Position numbers and translations under genes: made by a program
Notes under the pieces: model-generated
What the model was told of the DNA's origin: nothing
The model's database searches: none
Seen by the model: the letters and a program-made list of their open reading frames with translations, nothing else
Shown: in pieces, positions 11,556-22,455 of the stretch
Position numbering within the stretch: position 1 is the stretch's first letter
How the letters are laid out: each line of letters opens with the position of its first letter
NCBI GenBank assembly: GCA_030765065.1
Contig: CM060978.1
Coordinates: forward strand, 60,404,421-60,468,420
From: Deroplatys truncata
Lineage: Eukaryota > Arthropoda > Insecta > Mantodea > Mantidae
DNA: 64,000 nt
Direction of reading: 5' to 3'

Positions 11556-12219
11556 AGGCGTGTTTTTAAAGTAAGTACCGTTTTAATACTTTGCCACTGC
11601 AGCGCTGCAGTCGTGATTTTGAGCATGCGAGATCACTTCCTTCATTCATTAGGAAGCCACACGCAGCTGTGAGCGATCATCACTTTGCGTTTTCCTGTTG
11701 TTAGAGCGTTTTGAAATGTTCAAAACTATCGAACGGCTCGCCGAATGTGAAGTCAAATCAGTGATTCGTTTTCTGAATGCGAGAATATTACACTAACCAA
11801 CATTCATCGCCAAATGTATGAAGTTTATAAGGGAAAAATGCCCAGCACACACAGTCAAATAAACGCAAGATGTGATCGCATCATTTGGTTGAGAAAAATT
11901 CGTCCACCCTCCCTACAGTCCGGATTTAGCCACAAGTGATTTTCATCTCATTCTTCATTTGAAGAAATTCCTTGATAAAAAAATATTTCAACGACGATGG
12001 CGTTTGAAACAAGAAGTGTAGATTAGACTTCATTACAGGCGGCATCATTCTTTTTCGAAGGCATACAAAAACTGGTTTCCCGTTACGACAAGCGACTGAA
12101 TAACGGCGGTGACTATACGGAAAGGAAGTGCAATGTAAAGTAACATAATAAAGTATTTGAAAAATAATGTTCCATTATTTTTTTTAAAAAATTATCGTAC
12201 TGGCTTTAAAAACACACCT
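11556..12219 (+). mobile_element. mariner-family element with internal deletion
   Basis: The terminal inverted repeats share gtgtttttaaag: left end 11560-11580, and its inverse at 12196-12216. The interior keeps the start of a mariner transposase (atg at 11716, protein segment CEVKSVIRFLNAR). It then jumps to the C-terminal part (HPPYSPDLA, then FHLILHLKKFL near 11910-11990, and a VTT/GDY-like end). The catalytic middle is gone, so only remnants of an MLE transposase remain. A second, separate remnant of the same family is at 50151-51344. Confidence 0.8.
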
Positions 12220-13767
12220 GGCATCTTCTTTCTAACCTAGCTCGTTAACGATAAACATAACCTTAGATATTTGGGGGCAGAACAGAACCATATTCTAGTA
12301 ATAGGTGTGCTGATATTGATGTCAACTTTGTCTGCTAGTACTGTATTTAGGTTATTGTTTTTACTAAACAAATAAATTTTCATAAACTTCTAGATTAATT
12401 TCATTTTGTTATACTGGAATTCTTTAAATTATGAATTATTTGTATAGCTTATTCAGCTCTATCTCAAATATGCTGGCGTTCCGTAATGTTGGCTATTAGA
12501 TTGCTATGTTTTTTTCAAGGGAAATTTGTGTTGTAAATTAGTAAAATAATGTGTTTGCTCATTTTCAGACTGTGCCCTTTACTGTTTTACAACGCATCAA
12601 ACTTAAGTGTACTGTTCTGCCCTGGGTTTCCTATACCTATGGGGTACATAGAAAAGTTGTAGAAGATATGTTTGAGGAGTGTTAATTGTAGTGTACTCGT
12701 CGGCCACGATATGAGTGTGTTAGTTGAGAAGAGGAAACAAGTGGGCGTGGCATCGGAAGGACAGTCAGGTAAAGCAAACATTCACAGTTCCGAGCTGCAC
12801 TTACTATCGAAGCTGAAGTCTGCACACCTAGTACTTGTTTCAGTGTACAGCTTTAGGTACATTTCCCTACCACGTTGTACCTCATTCCCATCTGATCCCT
12901 AGGTTTGTTGACGTTAAGCTTTGTCAACAAAAGCAGTGATGCTCTCCTCCAAGCGCACTCATATCGTAGCCGACTAGTACTGCAGTCAAATTGGAACAGC
13001 TTTATAGCAACAAAGGGTGTGTATTTTTTGCAAGTGTACAAACAGTAAATTCAGTGGCGGCTCGAATTTTTAGCCCTATCAGCTGCCACAAACGGTTATT
13101 GATATGATGCATCCTGCACAAGGGAACACTATTTTATTTTCCACGACAGTTATACCAGCTTCATCACATTTTTATCAAATAACATGCCAAATTTGGTGTT
13201 AACTTTCATTGTTGTTTATATATCTAATGCTTGTTCGATATTTTATGTTAATGTATATATTATATGAGCTACAAGTTTCAGTTTTGACACACACATTTTC
13301 TGTAGCATACTAATAAGGATATTTAAGTTTCAACTTACTGAATATGGAGTTTTGGAGTTATTAACATAGCCACAACAAATATCCTTTTGCTTACAATATG
13401 TGCACGCAGCGACTTTGTATCGATAGTGTTGTAAGCTGAAGGGGTGCCACGAGTAACCTGGAACTGTATACGGTAGCGCCAGGAGTAGAAAGGAACAGAG
13501 CTCACAGAGAGCAAGTCTACCATAAAAGCAACGCAAGCTAACTACTGACTGTCGATTGTACAGCCCTGGGTCCGTATATTCAGTATGACGTCACGTGTAA
13601 TAGGTAAGGTGGTAGTTATATCGATTCCTTGCTCAATGGATATTTATCCTAGCTCTAGTTTTTAATATTGTGTTGCAGCGGCTATGGTCTAAGGATACCG
13701 GTGGTTGGAGATAAACGATAAGTAGCGCTCGCCAGCGTAAACACTGCGAGCGCTATGGTGGATAATC
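12220..13767. other. Unassigned interval with one inverted repeat
   Basis: No domain-bearing frame is recognised. A ~35-bp imperfect inverted repeat is present: 12688-12725 (gtactcgtcggccacgatat...) against 12945-12983. The rest is AT-rich single-copy-looking DNA with several short frames of 62-76 codons. The last 100 bp before 13768 are GC-rich (gcgctcgccagcgtaaac) and lead into the heat-shock-type promoter. Confidence 0.4.
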
Positions 13768-13859
13768 AGAATCTTCTGGAAGGTTTTTTCTACCCTCCTC
13801 CAGAACTGTGTCGAGATAATTCTAGAATGTTCTGTGGAAGATTACACTGCCTATATAAG
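13768..13859 (+). promoter_or_regulatory. Heat-shock-element cluster plus TATA box (promoter copy 1)
   Basis: HSE 1 is at 13769-13781: GAA-tc-TTC-tg-GAA, three perfect alternating pentamers. HSE 2 is at 13820-13832: TTC-ta-GAA-tg-TTC, again three perfect pentamers. TATATAA follows at 13853-13859. nGAAn/nTTCn arrays of this kind are the established binding sites of heat-shock factor, and a TATA box ~20 bp downstream is typical of inducible heat-shock promoters. A TCAGT initiator-like site is at 13891, slightly farther than usual. The whole arrangement is repeated at 22180-22253. Stress activity is inferred. Confidence 0.7.
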
Positions 13860-14200
13860 CGAGCTTTCTCGCGAGAACGAGTTGAGTCGGTCAGTGAATA
13901 AGTAAATGAGTTGATTTCTGCTGCAACATCAAGTGCGGTTCTCCGAGCGATTTGGTGATGACTGCTGCGATGTGCTACAAGTCTACTCGGAGCGAGAGAA
14001 TGTAGGAGTCTTGTGTTCGACTCACCGGCGAGTCCGGAAGAAGTGGCTACGTTGTGTACATGCATTGCGCCACTACTTCAAAAATGACTGTGAAGGGGGG
14101 GTGAATTTAACTAGTCAATTAGTGACAGAGCGAACTAAGGTAAGTCCCAATTAAGTTGAACTAGATAAAATCATGAAGCAACATTGACAGCTGAAAATAA
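13860..14200 (+). ncRNA. Putative stress-transcript leader with unexpanded 58-bp-type repeat (copy 1)
   Basis: A conserved leader block shared with copy 2 lies at 13993-14060. It has agtcttgtgtt, then gcgagt, spaced as at 22346-22425. The shared DNA is not conserved as protein because the alignment runs through different frames. From 14106 the sequence resembles about one and a half monomers of the large satellite (ttaactag, attagtg, acagagcgaactaagg). Within it, aag|gtaagt at 14138-14145 is a perfect splice-donor consensus. A 73-codon frame here lacks ATG. Transcription and RNA status are inferred from the promoter only. Confidence 0.4.
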
Positions 14201-14349
14201 TAAAATTTATGATTAATGTACTAAACCCTAAAATTCATAACCTTTAAGAGAACAACATCGGATATTTTATTTTTTATTTCAAGAACCATATGAGATATAA
14301 AAAAATCCGATACTTATTTTCACTTTCGGCTTGCTGGCACATAACAAAG

Positions 14350-14665
14350 GAAAAAACAAACATGTACAGTGTAGTCTGGGTTGCAGGGATTTTCTTGAAA
14401 ATATTCGTGTCGCATCTTTATAAAGTATTAAACTTAAATACCAAGTTTCGAGTGGATCCGAGTTTTCGTTTTTGAGTTATGCTCTTCACACACACACAGA
14501 CAGACAGACACACACACACACGCGCGGATTTTTTTCTAAAAGTGCTTTTTTTTGTTTCAGGTGACCTCAAAACATGTATTTGTGGTGAAATCTCGATATG
14601 GAATTTTTGGGTGGAATACAATACTTCTACTTACTATACGAAGTAAAGAAAGTAAAAAAGGGAAA
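14350..14665 (-). repeat. REP copy, palindrome-end half
   Basis: It has the body, an AC/AG core (cacacacagacagacagac near 14490) followed by cgcgcg, and the terminal tactatacgaagtaaagaaag. Confidence 0.75.
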
Positions 14666-15596
14666 AAAGGGAAGAAAAAATAAAAAATAAGCAAAAAAGA
14701 AGAATATTTATATAGAATTTGAGTGTTAATTTATTTTCAGTGCTCAAATTATCTATGTCATTACTTCAGAAATTTAATAGTGCAGCAAAAATCACGTACT
14801 AGTTTATTAAGTTCACTCTCTCTCAGTTTCTACCCAAAATTTGAAGAAGATTGGTTACAAACTAAATCGTATGGAACATTTTTAAAGCGCAGACGTGCAA
14901 GAAAAATCAAAGTCAAGTTAAAGACACTGGAAGTAAATACAGGTCATTAGGGCATGTGCTCTTGGGCATTTAAATGCTCACGTGTTGAAGCTATAAAAGG
15001 CTCTGAGAGATCAAAAGCCATGGTGTGTAATTGAAGCTAAAGGTTCAATGTATTTTTTTTAGATATAAAACACATTTTTTAAAATTTTGATAACTTTGAC
15101 CAAATTTCAGCGATGAGTTAATTTGCTTACTAATTAGTGAAAAGTTATCTATATCTAAAATTTAGTTTTATTAATTATTAATTTCCCATATTCTTCTGCA
15201 TCCAAACTACCTCAATTACATAATTCCCAAATATTTAATCTACTCAAACTGAGTGAAATAGAGGGAGCAGGTCCTGCCCGGCGTTGCAAGAATATATCCC
15301 ATAAACAAGGGGTTGAAAATAAGGATAAGGGGTGGTTTTAGGAAGTTGTGAGTAACCTACAATTTTCAGTCGTGTGCACATCTCAATAGTAAGGATCGAA
15401 ATTTTTGTCCAGATCAGTCAAATGGTGTCAACTTCATCACAAACATATTTACTCAAAATATGTTAAGGGTATTTTTTTTAAGTTTTAGGGTTTACTACAG
15501 TTTTCTGACAATTTGAGCCCTAACTACTCAAGCGGCATAGTAAGGGTAGTTTTTAAAAATTGTTGAGGTACTAAATGATAAAAAAATATATGATGT
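14666..15596. other. Unassigned AT-rich interval
   Basis: Short open frames only (75 codons or fewer). I recognise no repeat. Confidence 0.4.
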
Positions 15597-16352
15597 GTTA
15601 CACTATTTTCACAAACTCTATTCTCCATCAATTTCATATTAACCGAGATAATTTGCAGAAACGATCTTTTGACATGCAAAGAGAATTACATTTTACACAT
15701 AGCGACCAGATCTAAAAATATTTGACCATCGCTTGAGGCGTACTATGTTCCCCTTGTTTTGAATTTGCAAGGGCAACATAGAAATACAGTAGCCTTTAAG
15801 CATAGACATATCTCTTAATAGCTGGTTGCTAGGTGCAGCACCATTCCCTTTGCCAGTTAATACTCTTTGCATATCCAAGACAAAAAAATGAATAACGAAT
15901 TCCCATTTGAGCAAATAAGTATTGAAAAATTTAAGGGGATAACAAGCAATATCTTAAAAATGGTTCACTCAGCAAAACAAAATGTATATGACATAAATTG
16001 TGTATTTTAACGCGATCTATATTTTTTTGTATAGCAACATTTTGTCTATCTCTTATGGTTTACCAATTATGCAAAAGTCGTTCACAATGAAGAATACTTT
16101 TGGAGACATTCCCAGAAAATTCAAGATATACATTTCATTTGTCATAAAAATATCTTAATTATATGATATTTTAATCAAAATCGTTAGCCATTTTTGAGAA
16201 AATTTAAATTTCCGAAAAATGTTTCATGTAAAGGGTAATCTGGGGTGGGGGGATTTTCTTGAAAACCTTCGTGTCGCATGTCTGGAAGATACTGAACCTA
16301 AATACCAAGTTTGGGGTTTATCCGACTGTTGGTTTCTGAGTTATGCTGTTCA

Positions 16353-16391
<39 letters not shown>

Positions 16392-16525
16392 ACATGTTTC
16401 CAAAAATGCTTTCTTTGGATTCAGGGGTTCTCAAAACACATATTTCCGGTGAAATCTCGGTATCGAATTTTTGGTTGGAATACAATACTTCCCCTACTTA
16501 CTATACGTAGTAGAGAAAGTAAAAA
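15597..16525 (-). repeat. REP copy, subfamily III, full length
   Basis: It starts tatgatgtgttacact and ends tatacgtagtagagaaagt followed by aaaaa. It contains the internal inverted duplication typical of subfamily III (15660-15920) and a (CA)n run at 16347-16385. Confidence 0.85.
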
Positions 16526-17322
16526 TCTGATGTGTTACATTCACATGTCTTTCTTTACCCTATTAGTGAGTATACAAAGCATATTTCAGTAAAGCTTATT
16601 TTGTGTCTACTTCATTTTAATCCAAATAAACCTTTACCGAAATAGCTACATTGCACATTTCGTTAAAGATGCGATGGGAACAACGATAGTCAAATGTTTA
16701 GGAACTGGACGCTATATGCTGGCCTTAGAGTTCCATACTGTTTCCATAAAATCGCGAGTAAAGTTGAATGTTGACAGGACTTTCAAGGAATGACCAAGTA
16801 ATGAAACAATTTCGAACCATTAATAAGGGATATCTCAGAAGTGGCTGATGCCATGAAAAAGTTATTTTAAATAAATTGTGTGTTTTAAAGTGATATACGC
16901 TTCTTTTGTGGTACGTTTTCTTCTATCATTTAACGTTTACTACTTATACAAGATTATACACAATTTCTTCCAAATGAAGAGGACTTCAAAGGCTATTCCC
17001 AGAAAATTTAAAATATACATTTTAATTGTAAAGGGTATATTTGGTTGGCCGATTTTCTTGAAAATCGGCGTGTCGCATCTTCAGAAGGTGCTGAATCTAA
17101 ATACCCAGTTTGGTGTTTATCCGACCTTTGTTTTTGAGTTATGCTGTTCACACACACACACACACACACACGCGCGCGCGCGCAAGGACCTTTTTCTAAA
17201 AATGCTTTTCTTATATTCAGGGCTCAAAACATGCATTTCCGATGAAATCTGGGTATCGAACTTTTGTGTGAAATGCAAAACTTCCTCTACGTTCAATGTA
17301 AGTGGTGGAGATGGTAAAAAGA
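16526..17322 (-). repeat. REP copy, subfamily II, abutting the previous one
   Basis: It begins directly at the A run that ends the preceding copy (atctgatgtgttac). The (CA)n core passes into (CG)n at 17148-17183. The palindrome end is decayed (gttcaatgtaagtggtgg). Confidence 0.8.
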
Positions 17323-17441
17323 TTAGATAGTTTTTGGAAATATTAAGGCAATTTTTGGAACTTCTGAGAGTACAGGATATAGGACCTAATACTTGAAAAG
17401 GAGAAGAGTTTTAACATTTCAAAATTTAGGGTAGCTTATAT

Positions 17442-18293
17442 TCTTACGTTCTCTACTACGTAAAATAAGTAGGGGAAGTATTGTATTCCAACCAAAAATT
17501 CGATACCGAGATTTCGCGGAAACATATGTTTTGAGGTCCCCTGAATCCAAAAAAGGCATTTTTGGAAACATGTCCGTTTGTGTGTCTGAGAACAGCATAA
17601 CTCAGAAACGAACAGTCGGATAAACACTAAACTTGATACTTAAGTTCAGTATCTTCCAGAAATGCGACACGAAAGTTTTCAAGAAAATACCCCTACCCCA
17701 GATTACCATTTACATGGAACATTTTTCGAAAAGTTTAATTTTCTCAAAAATGGCTCTAAGGATTTTATTTAAAATATCATATATTTAAGGTACTTTCATG
17801 ACAAATAAAATGTATATCTCGAATTTTCTGGGAATGTCTCCAAAAGTATTCTTCATTGTGAACGACTTTTGCATAACTGGTAAACCATAGGAGATAGACA
17901 AAATTTTACTACACAAAAATTTAGATCACGTTAAAAGACACAATTTATGGCATATAGATTTTTTTTTGTTGAGTGGACCATTTACGAGATATTGCTTGTT
18001 ATTCCCCTAAAATCTTCCAATAGTTATATTTTTTCTCAAATGGGAATTAATTATTCATTTTCTTGTCCTGGACATGCAAAGAGAATTGAATACTCCACAT
18101 AGTAACCAGCTCTTAATATATTTGACTATCGCTTAAAGCCTACCATTTCTCCTTGTATCTACAAGAAAATTAGCAATAGGATTAACATCTCGACATCTCG
18201 ATATCTCGATTAACATGAAGCATATGGAGAATAATCGTTTGTAAAAATTGTTTGTACAAGAGTAGAGAAAGTCATGAGAGTGTAACACATCAG
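17442..18293 (+). repeat. REP copy, subfamily I, full length
   Basis: It runs from ttctctactacgtaaaataag to gtcatgagagtgtaacacat. A small local duplication of acatctcgatatctcgat occurs near 18190. Confidence 0.8.
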
Positions 18294-19397
18294 TTTTTTT
18301 TATAAAAATAACTATAAAATAATCCTTGATAAGCATTTCTTGAAAATTTGGTTATAATAACATGCTATGCAAATGCCCTCAACAAATAAAATATAATGTT
18401 TAAGATCCTCCCTACTTACCCACTTTGACTGGAGGACAATAAAAATGCACCATGTTTGTAATTAACTATACAAAATATTTTCCAATACCCATACACAAGG
18501 AAATCGGGTTGGTATTCGGTGATAAAATTGAACCTTCTCCCCCAATCTCCAATTTTCCATGCTAAAAAAACAAGTGTTTTTATGGTGATAAATTATCACT
18601 CACAAGCACACACATTGTGTATAATTCTATAAATAATAAGTTTCCAAGTGTTCATATAGATTCTTTAAGCAGTTTCTCAGATTTTTTTCCCTTAGTTTTA
18701 AAAAGAATTAATATTCTTGCTAAGCAGTTTTCAAGATTTTAGGTCACCTTGTAGGTTTAATACTTGTTGTTTACAAATGAAATAAGTATTAGCTTCGAAA
18801 ACTAGCCTTAAGTGACTTGTGAGAATTTGATGTATTTGGCTTAAAACTGTGACTACGGAGAACAATTTTAAATGCGTTCATTTGCATATGAATGTTCGTC
18901 TGTTTCAATAAATCTAGTTGTATATACAAGGCCTAAAATGCACTGAAAAATCAAATGTTGATTTTTAAGCATTTTCTAGTGTATTCACAAGTTGGTCCCA
19001 TTAGAATACTGTCTACAAGCAAGTAAGAAAGTTTTGACTTACCTTTAGCTGTACCCAAGGACATGCGGTGGAGTACTTACACACCCAAAGCGAACACCCT
19101 AAACACCGCACTAAGAGACACAGATAGTAAGGAACACAAATCACACGTTACGGATCACCACGTGGATGTCGTCTGGTACTCTGTTATCATACCGCAACAG
19201 AGAGTTCGTGTTTCTTGCTACCGCCAGACTGCTAGGCGTTTCATTCTGCGCTTCCCTTCGGCTTAGCGGCGGCGTTCAACATGGTGACATCTAGCGGCGA
19301 GCTTGCGAAACTCTTCCGCTGCTTATTTGCATTCCAAATGCTGGACTTTAGTGTACGTTTAGTTTCATTCACGAACTGGGGTCATGGACAAAAATTT
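18294..19397. other. Unassigned interval
   Basis: AT-rich up to 19060. A GC-richer 200 bp (19063-19290) has open frames on the plus strand, without recognised motifs. Confidence 0.4.
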
Positions 19398-19545
19398 CTT
19401 ATATGTCATATTCACATGACTTTCTCTATACATTCTTCTACAAATATTCTTACAATACAGCTTTTATTTACTACTTACTTATTAGTAGGTAGAAGAAGGA
19501 TTGTTTTCACTCATGTATGTGTGTATAAACAGCACAACTTAAAAA
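19398..19545. repeat. REP scraps
   Basis: A short head (minus orientation) is followed by a short palindrome-end-like piece in the opposite orientation. Confidence 0.5.
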
Positions 19546-20204
19546 ATCTTATGTATTACACTCACATGATTTTCTCTACTCTTGTACAAACTATTTCTAC
19601 AAACGCTTATTCTCCATATCCTTCATGATAATCGAGTTATCGAACTGTTAATGTTATTGCTCATTTTCCTGTAGATGCAAGGGAAATATGGTAGTATTTA
19701 AGCGATAGTCAAATATTTAAAGAGCTGGTTGCTATGTGGCGCATTCCATTCTCTTTGTATGTCCAGGACATAAAAAATAACGAATTCCTATTGGAGAAAA
19801 AGTATTGGAAAATTTAAGGGAATAACAAGTAATATCTCGAAAATGGTTCACTCAACAAAAAAAAATGTATATGGCATAAATTATTTATTTTAACGCGATC
19901 TACATTTTGTGTACTAACATTTTGTCTATCTCTTATGGTTTACCAGTTATGCAAAAGTCATTCACAATGAAGAATACTTTTGGAGACATTCCCAGAAAAT
20001 TCGTGATATACATTTCATTTGTCATGAAAATATCTTAAACATATGATATTTTAATCGTTAGAGCCATTTTTGAGAAAATTAAAATTTTCGAAATATGTTC
20101 CATGTACAGGGTAATGTGGGGTGTCGCATCTCTGGAAGATACCAAACCTAAATACGAAGTTTGGTGTTTATCCGACTGTTCGTTTCTGAGTTATGCTGTT
20201 CACA

Positions 20205-20259
<55 letters not shown>

Positions 20260-20397
20260 ACACGGACATGTTTCCAAAAATGCTTTTTTTGGATTCAGGG
20301 GGCCTCAAAACATATATTTCCGATGAAATCTCTGTATCGAATTTTTGGGTAGAATACAATACTTCCCCTACTTACTATATGTAGTAGATAAAGTAAA
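19546..20397 (-). repeat. REP copy, subfamily I, with long (CA)n core
   Basis: It starts cttatgtattacactcac and ends tatatgtagtagataaagt. The core is the longest microsatellite of the family, roughly (CA)n from 20205 to 20262. Four overlapping open frames on both strands are produced purely by this run. Confidence 0.85.
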
Positions 20398-21440
20398 ATG
20401 AAAAGTTGGTAAAATACCAAACCTGGTATTTAACTTTAGCATCTTCCAAGGATGCGACAAGAAGATTTTTAAGAACCCCCCACCTTAAACTACCCTTCAC
20501 CTGGAAAAGGTGAACTTCACATTTTTTTTTTCAAAAATGTGACTAATCATTTTTATTAAAACAATTTACTGTGAAGTGCACTTCATTCTGAATGACATTT
20601 ACATAATTGACAAATCGTAAGAGATAAACGAGCTCTTGCTACATAAAAGGCATATATCTCTTTAGAGCATACAATTTATTTAAAACAAATTTTTTACGTT
20701 ATCAGGCATTTCACCGAAAATGTGTCTCGAGACGCCCTGAATTTATATATATATATATATAAAAAATAGAAAGAGGTTTGTGTGTGTGAGCAAACTTTAT
20801 ATTTAAGTTCAGTATTTTCCAAAATATGCAACATGATGATTTTCAAGAAAATTCCTCCAAACCCAACTAAACTTTATTTGGAACGTTATATATTTTACTG
20901 TCGCAAAAATCGCGCTAACGATTTAGTTTAAGCATATTTATATGACTGATAAAAAGTATATCTTGAATTTTCTGGAAATAGCCTGCAAAGTCCTCTTCAT
21001 TCAAAACGAGTTTTGTATAATCTTGTATAACTGGTAAACGTTAAGCGATAGACGAAAACGTACTACACAAAAAATGTAGATCTCTTTAAAACACACAATT
21101 TATTTAAAATAACTTTTTTGTGCCATTAGTCATTTCCAGATATCCGTTATTAATGATTCGATTTGTTCAATACCTTGTCATTCTTTTCAAGTCCTGTCAA
21201 CATTCAGTTGTTTCCTGCGATTCCATTGAAACAGTATGGAATTTTAAGGCCAGCATATAGCGTCCTATTTTCAAATATTTGACTATCGCTGTTCACTTTG
21301 TGTCTCTAACGAAGTGTGTAATGTAGCTATTTCTACAAAGGTTTATCTCAATTAAAATGAAATAGAATAGGAAAATAAACCTTCGTTAGAATAGTTGTAT
21401 TCTCATTAATACACGATAGAGGGCAGTGCGATTCTATATT
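20398..21440 (+). repeat. Two overlapping partial REP copies, subfamily II
   Basis: One partial copy covers 20398-20705 and a second covers 20706-21440. The second holds an (at)n run at 20746-20762 and the gcatatagcgtcc marker near 21255. Neither has a clean palindrome end. Confidence 0.65.
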
Positions 21441-21526
21441 GTGATTTTTTTCCATAAATATTGGCTACTGCTGTGTATCTGATATTTCTGAAGCATTGCT
21501 TTAGGCTTGTGCTTATGCTTTTCTTT

Positions 21527-22140
21527 TTACTTTCTCCACCGCGTAGCTAGTACTAGGTAGAGGAGGTGTTGCATTCCACTAAAACTTCGATACATAGATT
21601 TCACCGGAAATACATGTTTTGTGGCCCCTGAATAAAAAAAAAGCATTTTTGGATAACGGTTCGTACGTGTGTGTCTGTAAACAGTATAACTCAAAAACGA
21701 AAATTCGGATCACTACCAAACTTGTTGTTTAAGTTCAGAGCCTTCCAAAGAATCGCTCTAACGATTTTTATTAAAATACCATATATTAAAGATATTTACA
21801 TGACAAATAAAGCTATTATCAGGAATTTTCTGGGAACAACCTTTGAACTCCTCTTTATTCGGAAGTACTTTCGTTTAATCCTGTATAACTGCTAAACTGC
21901 GATAAACGAAAACGCATTATACAAGAATTGTAGATCTCTTTAAAACACAAAATTTATTTAAAGTAACTTATTTGTGGCATCAGCCATTTTCCGAAATATC
22001 CAGTATTAATTATTCGAATTGTTCAATTCTTAGCCATTCTGCTAAAGTCCTGACGACAATCAGTTGTTTCTCGCGTTTCCAATGTAAGATTTTAGAGCCT
22101 TAAGGCCAGCGTATAGCGCCCAGTTCTTAAATATTTGACT
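21527..22140 (+). repeat. REP copy, subfamily II, cut by the heat-shock/satellite unit
   Basis: It starts ttactttctccaccgcgtag and reaches the gcgtatagcgcccagttc marker. It is lost where the promoter copy 2 unit begins. The usual CATGTGAATG end is absent. Confidence 0.7.
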
Positions 22141-22179
22141 TTTATCTGTAAACATTTGAAGCGCTACGACATATATCCA

Positions 22180-22253
22180 GAATCTTCTGAAAATTTCGCT
22201 TCTCCTCGCCTCCAAAATATTTTAGAATGTTCCTCGGAAAAGAGGCTATATAA
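22180..22253 (+). promoter_or_regulatory. Heat-shock-element cluster plus TATA box (promoter copy 2, upstream of the satellite)
   Basis: HSE 1 at 22180-22197 reads GAA-tc-TTC-tg-AAA-at-TTC, four pentamers with one base off consensus. HSE 2 at 22220-22232 reads TTT-ta-GAA-tg-TTC. TATATAA lies at 22247-22253. Order and spacing match promoter copy 1 (13768-13859), with HSE 1 to HSE 2 about 45 bp against 56 bp and HSE 2 GAA to TATA 22 bp against 28 bp. Both copies also share a preceding gcgcta and the segment agaatcttctg. The two copies have diverged, but the HSE positions persist. Confidence 0.65.
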
Positions 22254-22455
22254 TCCAGTGTGTTCCTGATTGCGTTTCTATGCGACATAAAGGACGGCTC
22301 AACGAGTGTATTCGTAACGACACTTGTAGCGTACAGCGATTGCTGCTACGCGAGAGATTAGAGAAGTCTTGTGTTAACTCCCCAGCGAGTGGAACCTCCA
22401 GAGAAGAGCTGCGTTGCGCATATATCTCAAGGCGCTCAGTCGTGAAGGAAACTGG
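22254..22455 (+). ncRNA. Putative stress-transcript leader, copy 2
   Basis: A 200-bp relatively GC-rich leader between the TATA box and the satellite. It contains the block gaagtcttgtgtt plus gcgagtgg, shared with copy 1. A 60-codon frame starts with ATG at 22280, but it is not the frame that would align with copy 1, so it is not supported as coding. The status as a transcript is inferred. Confidence 0.35.

Noticed and set aside
20102-20384. Open frames translating to long His-Thr or Cys-Val repeats
   Set aside because: They are the AC microsatellite core of a REP copy read in different frames on both strands; not proteins.
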